This document shows, piece after piece, positions 8,375-16,963 of a DNA stretch of 64,000 nucleotides. Where the stretch lies: positions 6,966,029 to 7,030,028 of the forward strand of contig NZ_CP007440.1 in NCBI RefSeq assembly GCF_001579845.1, read 5' to 3'. The notes beneath the pieces were generated by a model. It had not been told where the DNA came from and searched no databases. It saw nothing but the letters and a program-made list of their open reading frames with translations. The stretch comes from Rhodoplanes sp. Z2-YC6860. Lineage in GTDB: Bacteria > Pseudomonadota > Alphaproteobacteria > Rhizobiales > Xanthobacteraceae. Position 1 is the first letter of the stretch, and every line of letters starts with the position of its first letter. Made by a program: the position numbers and the translations under genes.

Positions 8375-9457
8375 TTACATCCGACGATAGTCGTAAGGGC
8401 GGTCTTCCTGCACCGCCGCAAGCGCGGTCACCTGCTCGTGATGAGGCGATTTGTGACACACCGGATCGGTCGCCCGCGCGTCGCCGGTCAGCAGGAATGC
8501 CTGGCAGCGGCACCCTCCGTAGTCGATCTCGCGCCGCTCACAGCTGACGCACGGCTCCGGCAAAAAATCAGTGCCGCGGAATGCGTTGAAGGCCGGCGAC
8601 GACGTCCAGATTTCGGCGAGCGAATGCTCGCGCACATTCCAGAACTCCAGACCCGGGATCGACTCCGCGGCATGACACGGCAATACCTTGCCGGCGGGCG
8701 TCACGTTGAGTGACCGCTTGCCCCAGCCGCCGACGCAGGGCTTGGGCAGCCGCGCGTGATAGTCCGGCACCACCGCGTCGATCACGATCGCGCCGTGATG
8801 TTTTTTGCGCAACTCCTCGACCTCGACCGCGGCGCGTTGCACCTGCTCGGCGGTCGGCATCAGCGCAGCGCGGTTTTTCAGCGCCCAGCCGTAATACTGC
8901 ACATGGGCGATCTCGATGCGGCTGGCCTTGAGCTTCAGCGCCAGATCGACCATGTCGGACAAGTGCTCGATGTTGGCGCGATGCACCACGAGATTGACGG
9001 TGAGCGGCAAGCCGAGCCGCACGGCTTCCGCGGCTAGTGCATGCTTTCTTTGGAACGCGCCGCGATAGCCGGCGATGTGATCGGCGGACACTGCATCGAA
9101 GTCCTGGATCGAAACCTGGACGTGATCGAGCCCGGCCTCCCAGAGATCGCGCAAGGTGCGCGTGGTGATGCCGACGCCCGATGTGATCAGATTGGTATAG
9201 AGCCCCGCCTCGCGGGCATGGGCCGCGATGTCGACGAGATCGCGCCGCGTACCGGGCTCGCCACCGGAGAGATGCACATGCAGCACGCCAAGCGCCGCCG
9301 CTTCGACGAACACGCGCGCCCACGTGGCGGCATCGAGTTCATCCTCGCGCCGGTCGAGCTCTAGCGGGTTGGAACAATAAGGACAGCCGAGCGGACACCG
9401 ATGCGTCAGCTCGGCCAGCAGGCCCAAGGGTCTGGTCAGCGGTTTCGAGTCCGCCAC
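8375..9457 (-). CDS. pqqE: PqqE, radical SAM enzyme that links Glu and Tyr of PqqA
   Basis: A 360-aa radical SAM/SPASM protein. The SAM cluster motif CPLGCPYC is at residues 21-28 and HLSGGEP follows as the GGE SAM-binding motif. The C-terminal SPASM cysteines include CHAAES, CVSCERR and the GGCRCQAF segment. PqqE forms the first C-C crosslink in the PqqA peptide, working with PqqD as peptide chaperone. Start is GTG at 9457, with only one base between the pqqD stop and this codon, so pqqD-pqqE are translationally linked. Confidence 0.96.
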   Translation of the reverse strand: MADSKPLTRPLGLLAELTHRCPLGCPYCSNPLELDRREDELDAATWARVFVEAAALGVLHVHLSGGEPGTRRDLVDIAAHAREAGLYTNLITSGVGITTRTLRDLWEAGLDHVQVSIQDFDAVSADHIAGYRGAFQRKHALAAEAVRLGLPLTVNLVVHRANIEHLSDMVDLALKLKASRIEIAHVQYYGWALKNRAALMPTAEQVQRAAVEVEELRKKHHGAIVIDAVVPDYHARLPKPCVGGWGKRSLNVTPAGKVLPCHAAESIPGLEFWNVREHSLAEIWTSSPAFNAFRGTDFLPEPCVSCERREIDYGGCRCQAFLLTGDARATDPVCHKSPHHEQVTALAAVQEDRPYDYRRM

Positions 9458-9458
9458 G

Positions 9459-9746
9459 CTAGAGCTCCAGCAGCTTCTTCTCGGCGAGTCCCGTCAGCAG
9501 CTTCGTCACGTCGGCATCGATCCGGTCGCGCGGGGCCTTAAACGTGCTGGCAAGGTCGTCGACGATGGCCGTATAGGTCGCTTCGCCGGTGCAGCGCTTG
9601 AGAATTTCAACGGCGATGGCGTCAGCCTTGAAAATGCGCTCGGGGGCGAGCAGCACCCAGCCGCCCTGGGCCTCGCTGTTCGTCAGCCGGACGCCACGCG
9701 GCAGTCTGGGCTTTGCGTCCGGCGCGATCGTTACACTGTCGGTCAC
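9459..9746 (-). CDS. pqqD: PqqD, peptide chaperone for PQQ biosynthesis
   Basis: A 95-aa RRE-type peptide-binding protein with the family wing-helix layout, including [14 protein letters not shown] and the ALDEx-like helix region [11 protein letters not shown]. It binds PqqA and presents it to PqqE. Start GTG at 9746 has AAGGAGG five bases upstream. In the usual pqqABCDE order it should follow pqqC directly; here an opposite-strand Bug gene lies between them, so pqqDE needs its own promoter or readthrough of antisense DNA. Confidence 0.95.
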   Translation of the reverse strand: MTDSVTIAPDAKPRLPRGVRLTNSEAQGGWVLLAPERIFKADAIAVEILKRCTGEATYTAIVDDLASTFKAPRDRIDADVTKLLTGLAEKKLLEL

Positions 9747-9861
9747 CCAGCCTCCTTATAACCGTGACGGCGTGCGGTCTTGATGCCGCAGTTTGCGCTC
9801 CCTGAAGCGGTGTTATACGACATCCGCCTAACAAAGAACCCGCTATGCATGGGAGAAACGT

Positions 9862-10845
9862 ATGCGTCCGGGAATGGGATTTTGGCGCGCCGCCGCCGTA
9901 GCCGCGATCTTGGCTGCACCGGCCGCAGCCCAGGCTGACGACTATCCGAACAAGCCGGTTACCTTCGTGACCCCGGCCGCCGCCGGGAACAGCCCCGATG
10001 TGGTGACCCGCCTGGTCGCCGACAAGCTGACGCAGATGTGGAAACAGCAGGTCGTGGTGATCAACCGGCCCGGCGCCGGCGGGCTGATCGCGGCGCAGGC
10101 CGCGGCCGCGCTGCCGAAGGACGGCTATTCGATCTACATGACCCAGGCCTCGACCTACACGGTTCTGCCGATCCAGCAGGAAGGCAAGATGGGCGTCGAC
10201 CTGCAGAAGGCCTTCACGGCGGTCGGCATGGTCGGTGAGCAGCCGATTGCCGTGGGCGTGAACAAGGACGTCAAGGCGAACAACGTGGCCGAGCTGATCA
10301 AGCTCGCCAACGACACGCCCGGCGGCATGCTGTTCGCGGCGACCAATCGCGGCGGCCAGTCGCATCTGACCGGTGAGCTGTTCCGCGAGCGCTCCAAGGC
10401 CAACATCTCGTTCGTGCACGCGGCGGGCGCCTCGGTGTCGGTCAACGACGTGGTCGCGGGCCGCATCCCGATGATGTTCGAAGGGCTCGCAGGCCTCGCG
10501 CCGGGCACCCAGAACGGCGGCATCCGCCTCCTCGGCGTCGCATCCGAGAAGCGCCTGCCGAACGTGCCCGACCTGCCGACCATGAGCGAGACCGTGCCGG
10601 GCGTGGTGTCGAGCGGCTGGATCGTGATGATGGTGCCGGAGGGCGTGCCTGACGCGATCGTGCAGAAGCTCAACAAGGATCTGCGTGTCGCTGTGGCTGA
10701 TCCGGCGGTGGTCGAGCGGATGCAGCAGCTCGGCACCTATTCGCGCGATTACACGCCGGAGCAGACCACGCAGTTCATGCGCAACGAAGAGAAGCTGTGG
10801 TGGCCGATCGTCCGCAAGGTGGTGGCTGAAGATCAGAAGAAGTGA
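9862..10845 (+). CDS. Bug/TctC-family periplasmic solute receptor (inside the pqq cluster)
   Basis: A 327-aa tripartite tricarboxylate transporter receptor. It has a signal peptide ending near AAAQADD, the family opening DYPNKPVTFVTPAAAGNSPDV and the PGAGGLIAAQ loop. GGGAG precedes the ATG. Bug proteins bind carboxylates and other small organics, normally for a TctAB membrane pair, but none is in the window. It lies on the opposite strand between pqqD and pqqC and is followed by a long inverted repeat, suggesting that it was inserted or inverted into a formerly continuous pqq operon. Confidence 0.93.
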   Translation: MRPGMGFWRAAAVAAILAAPAAAQADDYPNKPVTFVTPAAAGNSPDVVTRLVADKLTQMWKQQVVVINRPGAGGLIAAQAAAALPKDGYSIYMTQASTYTVLPIQQEGKMGVDLQKAFTAVGMVGEQPIAVGVNKDVKANNVAELIKLANDTPGGMLFAATNRGGQSHLTGELFRERSKANISFVHAAGASVSVNDVVAGRIPMMFEGLAGLAPGTQNGGIRLLGVASEKRLPNVPDLPTMSETVPGVVSSGWIVMMVPEGVPDAIVQKLNKDLRVAVADPAVVERMQQLGTYSRDYTPEQTTQFMRNEEKLWWPIVRKVVAEDQKK

Positions 10846-10854
10846 CCGCAACGC

Positions 10855-10961
10855 GGTCATTCCGGGGCGCGCCGTAGGCGCGAACCCGGAATCCACTACC
10901 GCGCACTAAATTCTCATCTGGATTCCGGGTTCACGCGCTGCGCGCGTGCCCCGGAATGACC
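10855..10961. repeat. Long inverted intergenic repeat, family D
   Basis: The two arms of about 40 bases read inward from GGTCATTCCGGGGC to CCCGGAATCCA on the left, and back from GGATTCCGGG to GCCCCGGAATGACC on the right. The centre is AT-richer. Each arm also folds on itself through GCGCG stretches. It fills the gap between the convergent Bug gene and pqqC and marks one edge of the segment that splits the pqq operon. Confidence 0.8.
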
Positions 10962-10970
10962 GGGGTCCCA

Positions 10971-11699
10971 TCAACCGCCCGGCGTGAACGCGCCGGGCGG
11001 TATTTCTTTGGGATTGACATAGGCGTGCTGGAGCGCGTCGCACATCGCCCAAAGCACGCTGCATTTGAACTCCAGCGCGGCCAGCACCTGCTGCTGCTGC
11101 TCGGGTGTGCGCGCGTTCTCCTTGCAGTAGCCCAGCGCGAAATCGGAATCCTTCTTGGCCTGCGGCGGCCGCTTGTCGAAGTATGCCAGCGTCTGGCGGG
11201 TGACGAACGGATAGCTCGCCAGCATCCCTTCGACCCGCTCGGTGATGATCTGCGGCGAGAACAATTCCGTGAGCGACGACGCGATGGCTTCGAGCAGCGA
11301 TTTTTCGCGCACGAAACGTACATAGGCCTCGACCGCAAACCGCGTTCCCGGCAGAAGGCCACGCAGCGACGTCACATAGTCGCGGTCGAGGTCGAGACCA
11401 TCGGTCAACCGCAGCCAGCGCGCGATGCCGCCGTCGTCCGGCCCTTCACCGTCGTGATCGGCCAGGCGCGAGCGCCACTCGCGGCGGATCGCAGAGTCGT
11501 CACAACGCGCGATGAGACTCGCGTCTTTGATCGGAATCATCGCCTGATAGTAGTAGCGATTGAGAGCCCAGGCCTGGACTTGGCCCTTGGTGCATTTCCC
11601 GCTGTGCAGCAGCTTGTGAAAAGGATGCAGACGGTGATAGCGCCGCGCGCCGATGTCGCGCAGGGCCGCTTCGAGTTCGTCGGGTGTCAGAAGCTTCAT
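10971..11699 (-). CDS. pqqC: PqqC, pyrroloquinoline-quinone synthase
   Basis: A 242-aa cofactor-free oxidase of the heme-oxygenase-like fold that carries out ring closure and the final oxidation to PQQ. Family stretches include YHRLHPFHKLLHSG near the N-terminus, QAWALNRYYYQ, and the late helix LGYCKENARTPEQQQQ. The frame extends upstream to 11861, but the ATG at 11699 (MKLLTPDELEAAL) matches the normal PqqC length and is preceded by a purine-rich AGAGAG. It follows pqqB by 25 bases. Confidence 0.96.
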   Translation of the reverse strand: MKLLTPDELEAALRDIGARRYHRLHPFHKLLHSGKCTKGQVQAWALNRYYYQAMIPIKDASLIARCDDSAIRREWRSRLADHDGEGPDDGGIARWLRLTDGLDLDRDYVTSLRGLLPGTRFAVEAYVRFVREKSLLEAIASSLTELFSPQIITERVEGMLASYPFVTRQTLAYFDKRPPQAKKDSDFALGYCKENARTPEQQQQVLAALEFKCSVLWAMCDALQHAYVNPKEIPPGAFTPGG

Positions 11700-11724
11700 C
11701 GCACAACTCTCTGCCGGACGCCGA

Positions 11725-12627
11725 TTACAGCACAATCTCCATGCCGTCCCACGCCACCTCCCAGCCGGCGGCCTCGACGCGGCGGCGCTCAGGCGAGCCG
11801 TCGACCAGGATCGGATTGGTGTTGTTGATGTGCACGAAGATGCGCCGCGCGGGAAGACCATTCAGCGCGGCGATCGAGCCGTCCGGTCCGTCGACCGGCA
11901 TGTGGCCCATGCGGCGGCCAGTTTTTTCACCCAGCTCCGCGCGGATCATCTCGTCGTCGGTGAACAACGTGCCGTCGAACATGATCGCGTTGGCGCGTGA
12001 CAAGCGCTCGCGGAGCGCAGGCGGCACGGCGGCTGCTCCCGGCACATAGGCGAGCCGCACGCGGCCGTCGGTGATCTCGATGCCGACGTTGGCCGCACTC
12101 TCTTCGGCGGTCGCCGGATTTTCGCCCTCGAGATAGAGCGGCACCTTGCCCGGCACTATGAACAGTTCGGCCGTCAGCCCCTCGCCGACGACGAATTTCT
12201 CGCCTGGCGCGATGGCGCGGCGGCGCACCACGTCGGGCGCGAGCGCGCCGAACATCGGATTGCCGGCGACGGCGGCAAGCGTCGCGGCCGTGCCCATGAT
12301 GGCGAAGGGCGAGCGCTCGCGGAGATTCAAAAGCCCCGCGGTCTGATCGATTTCGGCGCCGGTGAGCACCACGCAATCGATGGGACTGCCACGCTTGCCT
12401 TCACGGGGCTGCAGCGCCGGGATCGCCTGAATTTGCGCGCGAAGATCGGGAGATGCGTTGAGTAGCGTCCAGTGCTTGCGGTCGGCTGAAACAGCAAGGC
12501 TTGCCTGCGTCCGCGGACGCACGCGCGCGTCGCCGACCCAGGCGAGCCGGCAGACATCGCAGTTACAATTCCATTGCGGATAACCACCGCCCGCCGCCGC
12601 ACCAAGAACGATGGCGGTGAAACCCAT
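11725..12627 (-). CDS. pqqB: PqqB, metallo-beta-lactamase-fold hydroxylase of PQQ synthesis
   Basis: A 300-aa protein of the metallo-beta-lactamase fold. The family opening VLGAAAGGGYPQWNC is followed by the CNCDVC zinc-binding cysteines (Cys21, 23, 26). LTGAEIDQTAGLL is the PqqB form of the metal-binding loop and FVHINNTNPI the late conserved strand. PqqB hydroxylates the crosslinked Glu-Tyr intermediate. It lies between pqqA and pqqC on the minus strand. Confidence 0.96.
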   Translation of the reverse strand: MGFTAIVLGAAAGGGYPQWNCNCDVCRLAWVGDARVRPRTQASLAVSADRKHWTLLNASPDLRAQIQAIPALQPREGKRGSPIDCVVLTGAEIDQTAGLLNLRERSPFAIMGTAATLAAVAGNPMFGALAPDVVRRRAIAPGEKFVVGEGLTAELFIVPGKVPLYLEGENPATAEESAANVGIEITDGRVRLAYVPGAAAVPPALRERLSRANAIMFDGTLFTDDEMIRAELGEKTGRRMGHMPVDGPDGSIAALNGLPARRIFVHINNTNPILVDGSPERRRVEAAGWEVAWDGMEIVL

Positions 12628-12650
12628 TTAAGCGGGAAGCAGTCGAGAGA

Positions 12651-12728
12651 TCAGAATTCCGCCGGCAGGTAGCCGTTGATCTCGAGGCCGACGCAGATTT
12701 CGACGAGAGTCGGGGTGGTCCAGGCCAT
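12651..12728 (-). CDS. pqqA: PqqA, ribosomally made PQQ precursor peptide
   Basis: A 25-residue peptide starting MAWTTPTLVE and ending GLEINGYLPAEF. The substrate residues Glu16 and Tyr20 are in the required E-x3-Y spacing; PqqE joins them and PqqB/PqqC convert the excised pair to PQQ. The coding frame starts at the ATG at 12728 with a short purine stretch (GAGGATACGACC) upstream; upstream codons in the same frame do not resemble PqqA. It is first in the minus-strand order pqqA-B-C. Confidence 0.93.
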   Translation of the reverse strand: MAWTTPTLVEICVGLEINGYLPAEF

Positions 12729-12908
12729 GGTCGTATCCTCTGACTTCATTGCACGAACCTGAACGCGCCAAGCGCCCGATCCGTTGGACGTAAGGCTATG
12801 CTTGGTTCCATACGCAGGCAAGCGGCGGGTGGCGCAATCCAGCACTTGTGAAGGCGCAATCCTTTGTGCGGCGCAGCAAGAACGGCCGACGAGTGGGCCA
12901 ATGGCCCA

Positions 12909-14249
12909 CTACACCAGCATCATCACCGGATTTTCGATCAGCGCCTTGAAGGCGGCGAGCAATTCGGCCCCCAGCGCGCCATCCACGACGCGGTGGTCGC
13001 AGGACAGCGTCACCGTCATCTGGCTGACGAACTTCACCGAGCCATCCTCGGCCTCGACCGGCCGCCGCTGGGAGGCGCCGACTGCCAGGATCGTGGCGTG
13101 CGGCGGATTGATGATCGCCGAGAATTCACGAACGCCATACATGCCGAGATTGGAGATCGCCGAAGCGCCGCCCTGATATTCAGCGGGCTTGAGCTTCTTG
13201 TCTTTGGCGCGGGTGGCGAGGTCCTTCATCTCGTTGGAGATCGCGGACAGCGACTTCTGGTCGGCGTTGCGGATCACCGGGGTCAGCAAGCCGCCGTCCA
13301 GCGCCACCGCGACGCCGACGTCGGAGTGCTTGAAACGCAGGATGCGATCGCCGGCCCAGACCGCGTTGGCCGCCGGCACGCGTTGCAGCGCCAGCGCCAG
13401 CGCCTTGATGACGAAGTCGTTGACCGAGAGCTTGTAGGCCGCGGCCTCACCCGCCTTCGGCGCGCCGGCATTGGCCTCCTCGCGCAGGCGCATCAACGCA
13501 TCCATCGTCACGTCGCCGACGAGATAGAAATGCGGAATGGTCTGCTTGGCTTCGACGAGGCGCGTGGCGATCGTCTTGCGCATGCCGTCGAGCGGCACCT
13601 CCTCGAAGTCGACGCCCTGGTAGAGCGCCTTGGTTTGCTCGGCCGATGCGCCCGTCGCCATCGCGGGCGCGGCGCGGCCTGCGCCGCTGCCGATCGCCTT
13701 CTCGACATCGGCCGCAACGATACGGCCGCGCGGGCCTGAACCGGAAACACGCGACAGGTCGATGCCGTTCTCGCCGGCAAGTCGGCGCGCGAGCGGCGTG
13801 ACGGACGTGCCGCCGGTGGTCTTCGCCGCGCCGAAGTTGCGCGATGGCGTACGCACCTCGAAGAACGGATCGAGATTGGCGTAAGCGAAATTGCCTGGAG
13901 CCGGTTGGCTCTGAACGCTCGCCCGCGCAGGCGCGACCGGAGCGAGCGCGGGCTTCGATGGAGCCGGTGCTGCAGCCACGGGCGCGCTTGCCTCCGGCTT
14001 GCTCGCGGTCGCACCGCACTCGCCCGCGATGATCGCCACCACGGCACCGACCGGCGCGACATCGCCGGCATTCACCCTGATCTCGCTCAAGGTGCCGGTC
14101 GTGATCGACGGCACCTCCATCGACACCTTGTCGGTCTCGATCTCGAACAGGTTGTCGCCCGGCTTCACAGCCGTGCCCGGCGTGACGAACCACTTGGTGA
14201 TCTTGCCCTCGGCGACAGTCTCGCCGAGTTGCGGCATCAGCACGTCCAC
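12909..14249 (-). CDS. 2-oxoacid dehydrogenase E2 (dihydrolipoamide acyltransferase)
   Basis: An E2 core protein of 446 aa with domains in order: one N-terminal lipoyl domain with the lipoylated Lys in IETDKVSMEV (residue about 41), an Ala/Pro linker, a peripheral-subunit-binding domain (VTPLARRLAGENGIDLSRV, GSGPRGRI), and a catalytic domain with the active-site His in SCDHRVVDGA. Start GTG at 14249 is chosen because GGAG lies six bases upstream; GTG at 14261 would add four residues but overlaps that site. It is last in the operon E1alpha-E1beta-aldehyde dehydrogenase-E2. Acetoin- or pyruvate-type specificity cannot be decided. No E3 is encoded nearby. Confidence 0.92.
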   Translation of the reverse strand: MDVLMPQLGETVAEGKITKWFVTPGTAVKPGDNLFEIETDKVSMEVPSITTGTLSEIRVNAGDVAPVGAVVAIIAGECGATASKPEASAPVAAAPAPSKPALAPVAPARASVQSQPAPGNFAYANLDPFFEVRTPSRNFGAAKTTGGTSVTPLARRLAGENGIDLSRVSGSGPRGRIVAADVEKAIGSGAGRAAPAMATGASAEQTKALYQGVDFEEVPLDGMRKTIATRLVEAKQTIPHFYLVGDVTMDALMRLREEANAGAPKAGEAAAYKLSVNDFVIKALALALQRVPAANAVWAGDRILRFKHSDVGVAVALDGGLLTPVIRNADQKSLSAISNEMKDLATRAKDKKLKPAEYQGGASAISNLGMYGVREFSAIINPPHATILAVGASQRRPVEAEDGSVKFVSQMTVTLSCDHRVVDGALGAELLAAFKALIENPVMMLV

Positions 14250-14263
14250 TATTCTCTCCACCT

Positions 14264-14364
14264 GTCATCACCGGGCCGCGCTTAGCGCGAGTCCCGGTGA
14301 TCTCGATTCCATTGGCACACCCTGTCCGCCCGATCGGGATCGCCGGGTCAAGCCCGGCGATGAC
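14264..14364. repeat. Two-hairpin intergenic repeat, family B copy 1
   Basis: The left hairpin runs from GTCATCACCGGG to CCCGGTGA. The right hairpin is GATCGCCGGG, TCAAG, CCCGGCGATGAC. The right half matches 29 bases of the repeat at 37119-37253 exactly. It lies inside the operon, between the aldehyde dehydrogenase and E2 genes. Confidence 0.75.
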
Positions 14365-14385
14365 AGCGGAGAGTGCAGCGACTTC

Positions 14386-15843
14386 CTACCAGCTCACCGA
14401 GATGTACTGCGTCTCCATGAACTCCAGCATGCCCTCATGCGCGCCCTCGCGGCCGACACCGGACTGCTTGGTGCCGCCGAACGGCGCCGCCGGATCGGAG
14501 ACGAGACCACGGTTAAGGCCGATCATGCCGAAGTCCAGCTTCTCGGAGACGCGCATGCCGCGGCTGAGGTCCTTGGTGTAGAGATACGCCACAAGACCAT
14601 ACTCAGTGTCGTTAGCGCGATGGATCACCTCGGCCTCGTCCTTGAAGGTCTGCAGCGACGCAACGGGTCCGAAGATCTCTTCGTTGAGCATCTTGGCGCC
14701 GTCCGGCACGTTCGACAGCACGGTCGCGGGATAGAAATAGCCGGGGCCTTCGGGCCGCTTGCCGCCCGTCAGAATCTTCGCGCCCTTGCTGACCGCATCG
14801 TCGACCAGCTCGATCACCTTGTCGCGGCCTTCGGCATTGACCAGCGGGCCGAGCGCCACGCCGTCGTCGAGGCCGTTGCCCATCTTCAGCCCGGCCATCT
14901 TGGCGGTCAGCTTCTTGGTGAACTCGTCCTGCACCTTCTCGTGCACGTAAAAGCGGTTCGCCGCCGTGCAAGCCTCGCCCATGTTGCGCATCTTGGCGAT
15001 CATCGCGCCGTCGATGGCGGCGTCGATGTCGGCGTCCTCGAACACGATGAACGGCGCATTGCCGCCAAGCTCCATCGCAGTCTTGAGCACCTGATCGGCG
15101 GCGCCATGCAGCAGCTTGCGGCCCACTTCAGTGGAGCCCGTGAACGAGACCACCCGCACCCGCGGATCGTGCAGCATGGTATCGACCACCGGGCCAGACC
15201 GGCGCGACGGGATGACGTTGCAGACGCCGGCCGGCACGCCGGCCTCTTCCAGGATCGGCATCAGCGCCAGCATGGTGAGCGGCGTCTCAGAGGCGGGCTT
15301 CAACACCACCGGGCAGCCGGCGGCGAGCGCCGGACCGATCTTACGGGTGGCCATGGCGGCCGGGAAATTCCACGGCGTCACCAGCACGGCGATGCCGGCC
15401 GGCTTGTGATGCACGAAGATGCGCGCACCAGTGGCTGGCGCGATGCCGTTCTGGCCGAGATTGCGCACGGCTTCCTCGGCGTACCAGCGGAAGAACTCGG
15501 CCGCGTAGGCCACCTCGCCGCGCGAGTCCGACAGCGCCTTGCCGTTCTCGATGGTGATCAGCTTCGCGAGCCGCTCGGCGTCGCGCATGATCAGCTCATA
15601 GGCCTTGCGGAGAATCTCGCCGCGCTCGCGCGGCTTCTTGGCGGCCCAGGCCGGGAACGCGGCCTGCGCGGCATCGAGCGCCGCCTTGGCGTCGTCGATG
15701 CTGGCGCTGGCGACCGAGGCGATCTTCTGCTCAGTCGCAGGATCGATCACGTCGAAGCGCGAATTGTCGGAGGATTTTTTCCACTTTCCGCCGATCCAGA
15801 GGTCGGTCGGCACGTTCGCGAGCAGATTGTCGTAGGCGGCCAT
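14386..15843 (-). CDS. NAD(P)-dependent aldehyde dehydrogenase, succinate-semialdehyde type
   Basis: A 485-aa ALDH-superfamily enzyme. The cofactor-site stretch FTGSTEVGRKLL, the general-base Glu in MELGGNAPFIV and the nucleophile Cys in GEACTAANRF are all present, as are the TPWNFPAAM opening loop and a C-terminal FGGTKQSGVGREG typical of GabD-like succinate-semialdehyde dehydrogenases. ATG at 15843 has GGAGG at good spacing; an upstream start at 15855 would overlap that site. It sits between E1beta and E2 of a 2-oxoacid dehydrogenase complex on the same strand, an unusual position that may point to a shared aldehyde-producing route. Confidence 0.92.
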   Translation of the reverse strand: MAAYDNLLANVPTDLWIGGKWKKSSDNSRFDVIDPATEQKIASVASASIDDAKAALDAAQAAFPAWAAKKPRERGEILRKAYELIMRDAERLAKLITIENGKALSDSRGEVAYAAEFFRWYAEEAVRNLGQNGIAPATGARIFVHHKPAGIAVLVTPWNFPAAMATRKIGPALAAGCPVVLKPASETPLTMLALMPILEEAGVPAGVCNVIPSRRSGPVVDTMLHDPRVRVVSFTGSTEVGRKLLHGAADQVLKTAMELGGNAPFIVFEDADIDAAIDGAMIAKMRNMGEACTAANRFYVHEKVQDEFTKKLTAKMAGLKMGNGLDDGVALGPLVNAEGRDKVIELVDDAVSKGAKILTGGKRPEGPGYFYPATVLSNVPDGAKMLNEEIFGPVASLQTFKDEAEVIHRANDTEYGLVAYLYTKDLSRGMRVSEKLDFGMIGLNRGLVSDPAAPFGGTKQSGVGREGAHEGMLEFMETQYISVSW

Positions 15844-15866
15844 TGTTTCCTCCACTCTTTCCCTTG

Positions 15867-15960
15867 GACCCCCACCCCGCCCCTCCCCCTTTCAGGGGGA
15901 GGGAGAACCGTGCCGCACGACCGTCCTCCCCCTGAAAGGGGGAGGACGGAGGTGGGGGTC
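15867..15960. repeat. Palindromic intergenic repeat with C/G runs, family C
   Basis: The outer arms GACCCCCACC (15867-15876) and GGTGGGGGTC (15951-15960) enclose two shorter hairpins built from CCTCCCCCT-TTCAGGGGGAGG and CCTCCCCCT-GAAAGGGGGAGG. Such elements recur between genes in Bradyrhizobium/Rhodopseudomonas relatives. It lies between the E1beta and aldehyde dehydrogenase genes of one operon. Confidence 0.78.
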
Positions 15961-15982
15961 ATTCGGTGGTGGTGTTCATGCT

Positions 15983-16963
15983 CTAGCTGTTCAACGTCTT
16001 CCGCACCCGGTCGACGATGCGGTCCACCGTCGGCAGGATGGCGTCTTCGAGAATGTCGGCAGCCGGCAGCGGACAGTGCGGCGTGGTGATCCGCACCAGC
16101 GGGCCGTCGAGATCGTAGAAGGCTTCATCGGCGATGATCGACATGATCTCGGCGCCCCAACCGCACAGCCGCGGATTCTCTTCCACCGAAAACGCGCGAT
16201 GCGTCTTGGCAACCGAGCCAAGGATGGTCTGGGTGTCGAGCGGCACCAGTGAGCGCACGTCGATCACCTCGCAGTCGATGCCGTGCTCACTGGCGAGCTT
16301 CTCGGCAGCGGCGAGCGCGCGCGGCACCATCAGGGCCAGCGCCAGGATGGTGGCGTCCTTGCCAGGCCGGAGAATCTTCGCGGTGCCGAGCTTGTCGAGG
16401 ATCTCGCCGTCCGGCACCTCACCCTTGGTGGCGTAGAGCGACTTGTGCTCAAGGAAGATCACCGGATCGGGATCGCGGACCGACGCGGCCAGCAAGCCGA
16501 TGACATCGACCGGGCTCGACGGCGCCACGACCTTGAGGCCGGGGATCATCATGCACCAGTTCTCGACGCTCTGAGAGTGTTGCGCGCCAAAGCGCGAGCC
16601 CGCGCCGTTGCCGGTGCGCACCACCAGCGGGCACTTGGTCTGCCCGTTGGTCATGTAGCGGCTCTTCGGAAACTCGTTGGCGATGTAGTCGAAGCACACC
16701 GCGAAGAAGTCCGAGAACATGATCTCGGCGATCGGCTTCAGGCCGGTCATCGCCGCGCCCATGGCGGCACCGAGAATAGCCTGCTCGGAGATCGGCGTGT
16801 CGCGCACGCGCAGCGGACCGAACTGCTCATAAAGCCCGACCGTGGCCTTGAACACGCCGCCGGCCTTGGCGATGTCCTCGCCGAGAAACACGACATCCTC
16901 GTCGCGCTTCATTTCCTGCGCGATGCCGCGGATCACCGCGTCGCGATAACTCAGTTCCGCCAT
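15983..16963 (-). CDS. 2-oxoacid dehydrogenase E1 component, beta subunit
   Basis: A 326-aa transketolase-family beta subunit that pairs with the alpha subunit encoded just upstream to decarboxylate a 2-oxoacid or cleave acetoin with thiamine diphosphate. Recognisable stretches are VVFLGEDIAKAGGVFKAT, RDTPISEQAILGAA, VVRTGNGAGSRFGAQHSQS and VIDVRSLVPLDTQTI. Its ATG overlaps the end of the alpha gene by 13 bases. The RFGAQHSQSVE and PRLCGWGAEI stretches are seen in both AcoB-type acetoin and PdhB-type pyruvate enzymes, so specificity is left open. Confidence 0.93.
   Translation of the reverse strand: MAELSYRDAVIRGIAQEMKRDEDVVFLGEDIAKAGGVFKATVGLYEQFGPLRVRDTPISEQAILGAAMGAAMTGLKPIAEIMFSDFFAVCFDYIANEFPKSRYMTNGQTKCPLVVRTGNGAGSRFGAQHSQSVENWCMMIPGLKVVAPSSPVDVIGLLAASVRDPDPVIFLEHKSLYATKGEVPDGEILDKLGTAKILRPGKDATILALALMVPRALAAAEKLASEHGIDCEVIDVRSLVPLDTQTILGSVAKTHRAFSVEENPRLCGWGAEIMSIIADEAFYDLDGPLVRITTPHCPLPAADILEDAILPTVDRIVDRVRKTLNS

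Noticed and set aside
12892-12911. Palindrome AGTGGGCCAATGGCCCACT at the end of the E2 gene, considered as a terminator.
   Set aside because: No T-tract on either strand after the stem; the region overlaps the E2 stop codon and may be chance.
13999-16089. Very long plus-strand frame (696 codons) opposite the E2 and aldehyde dehydrogenase genes.
   Set aside because: The minus-strand genes have full catalytic motifs; the plus-strand translation shows only low-complexity Arg/His/Asp content and crosses two repeats.
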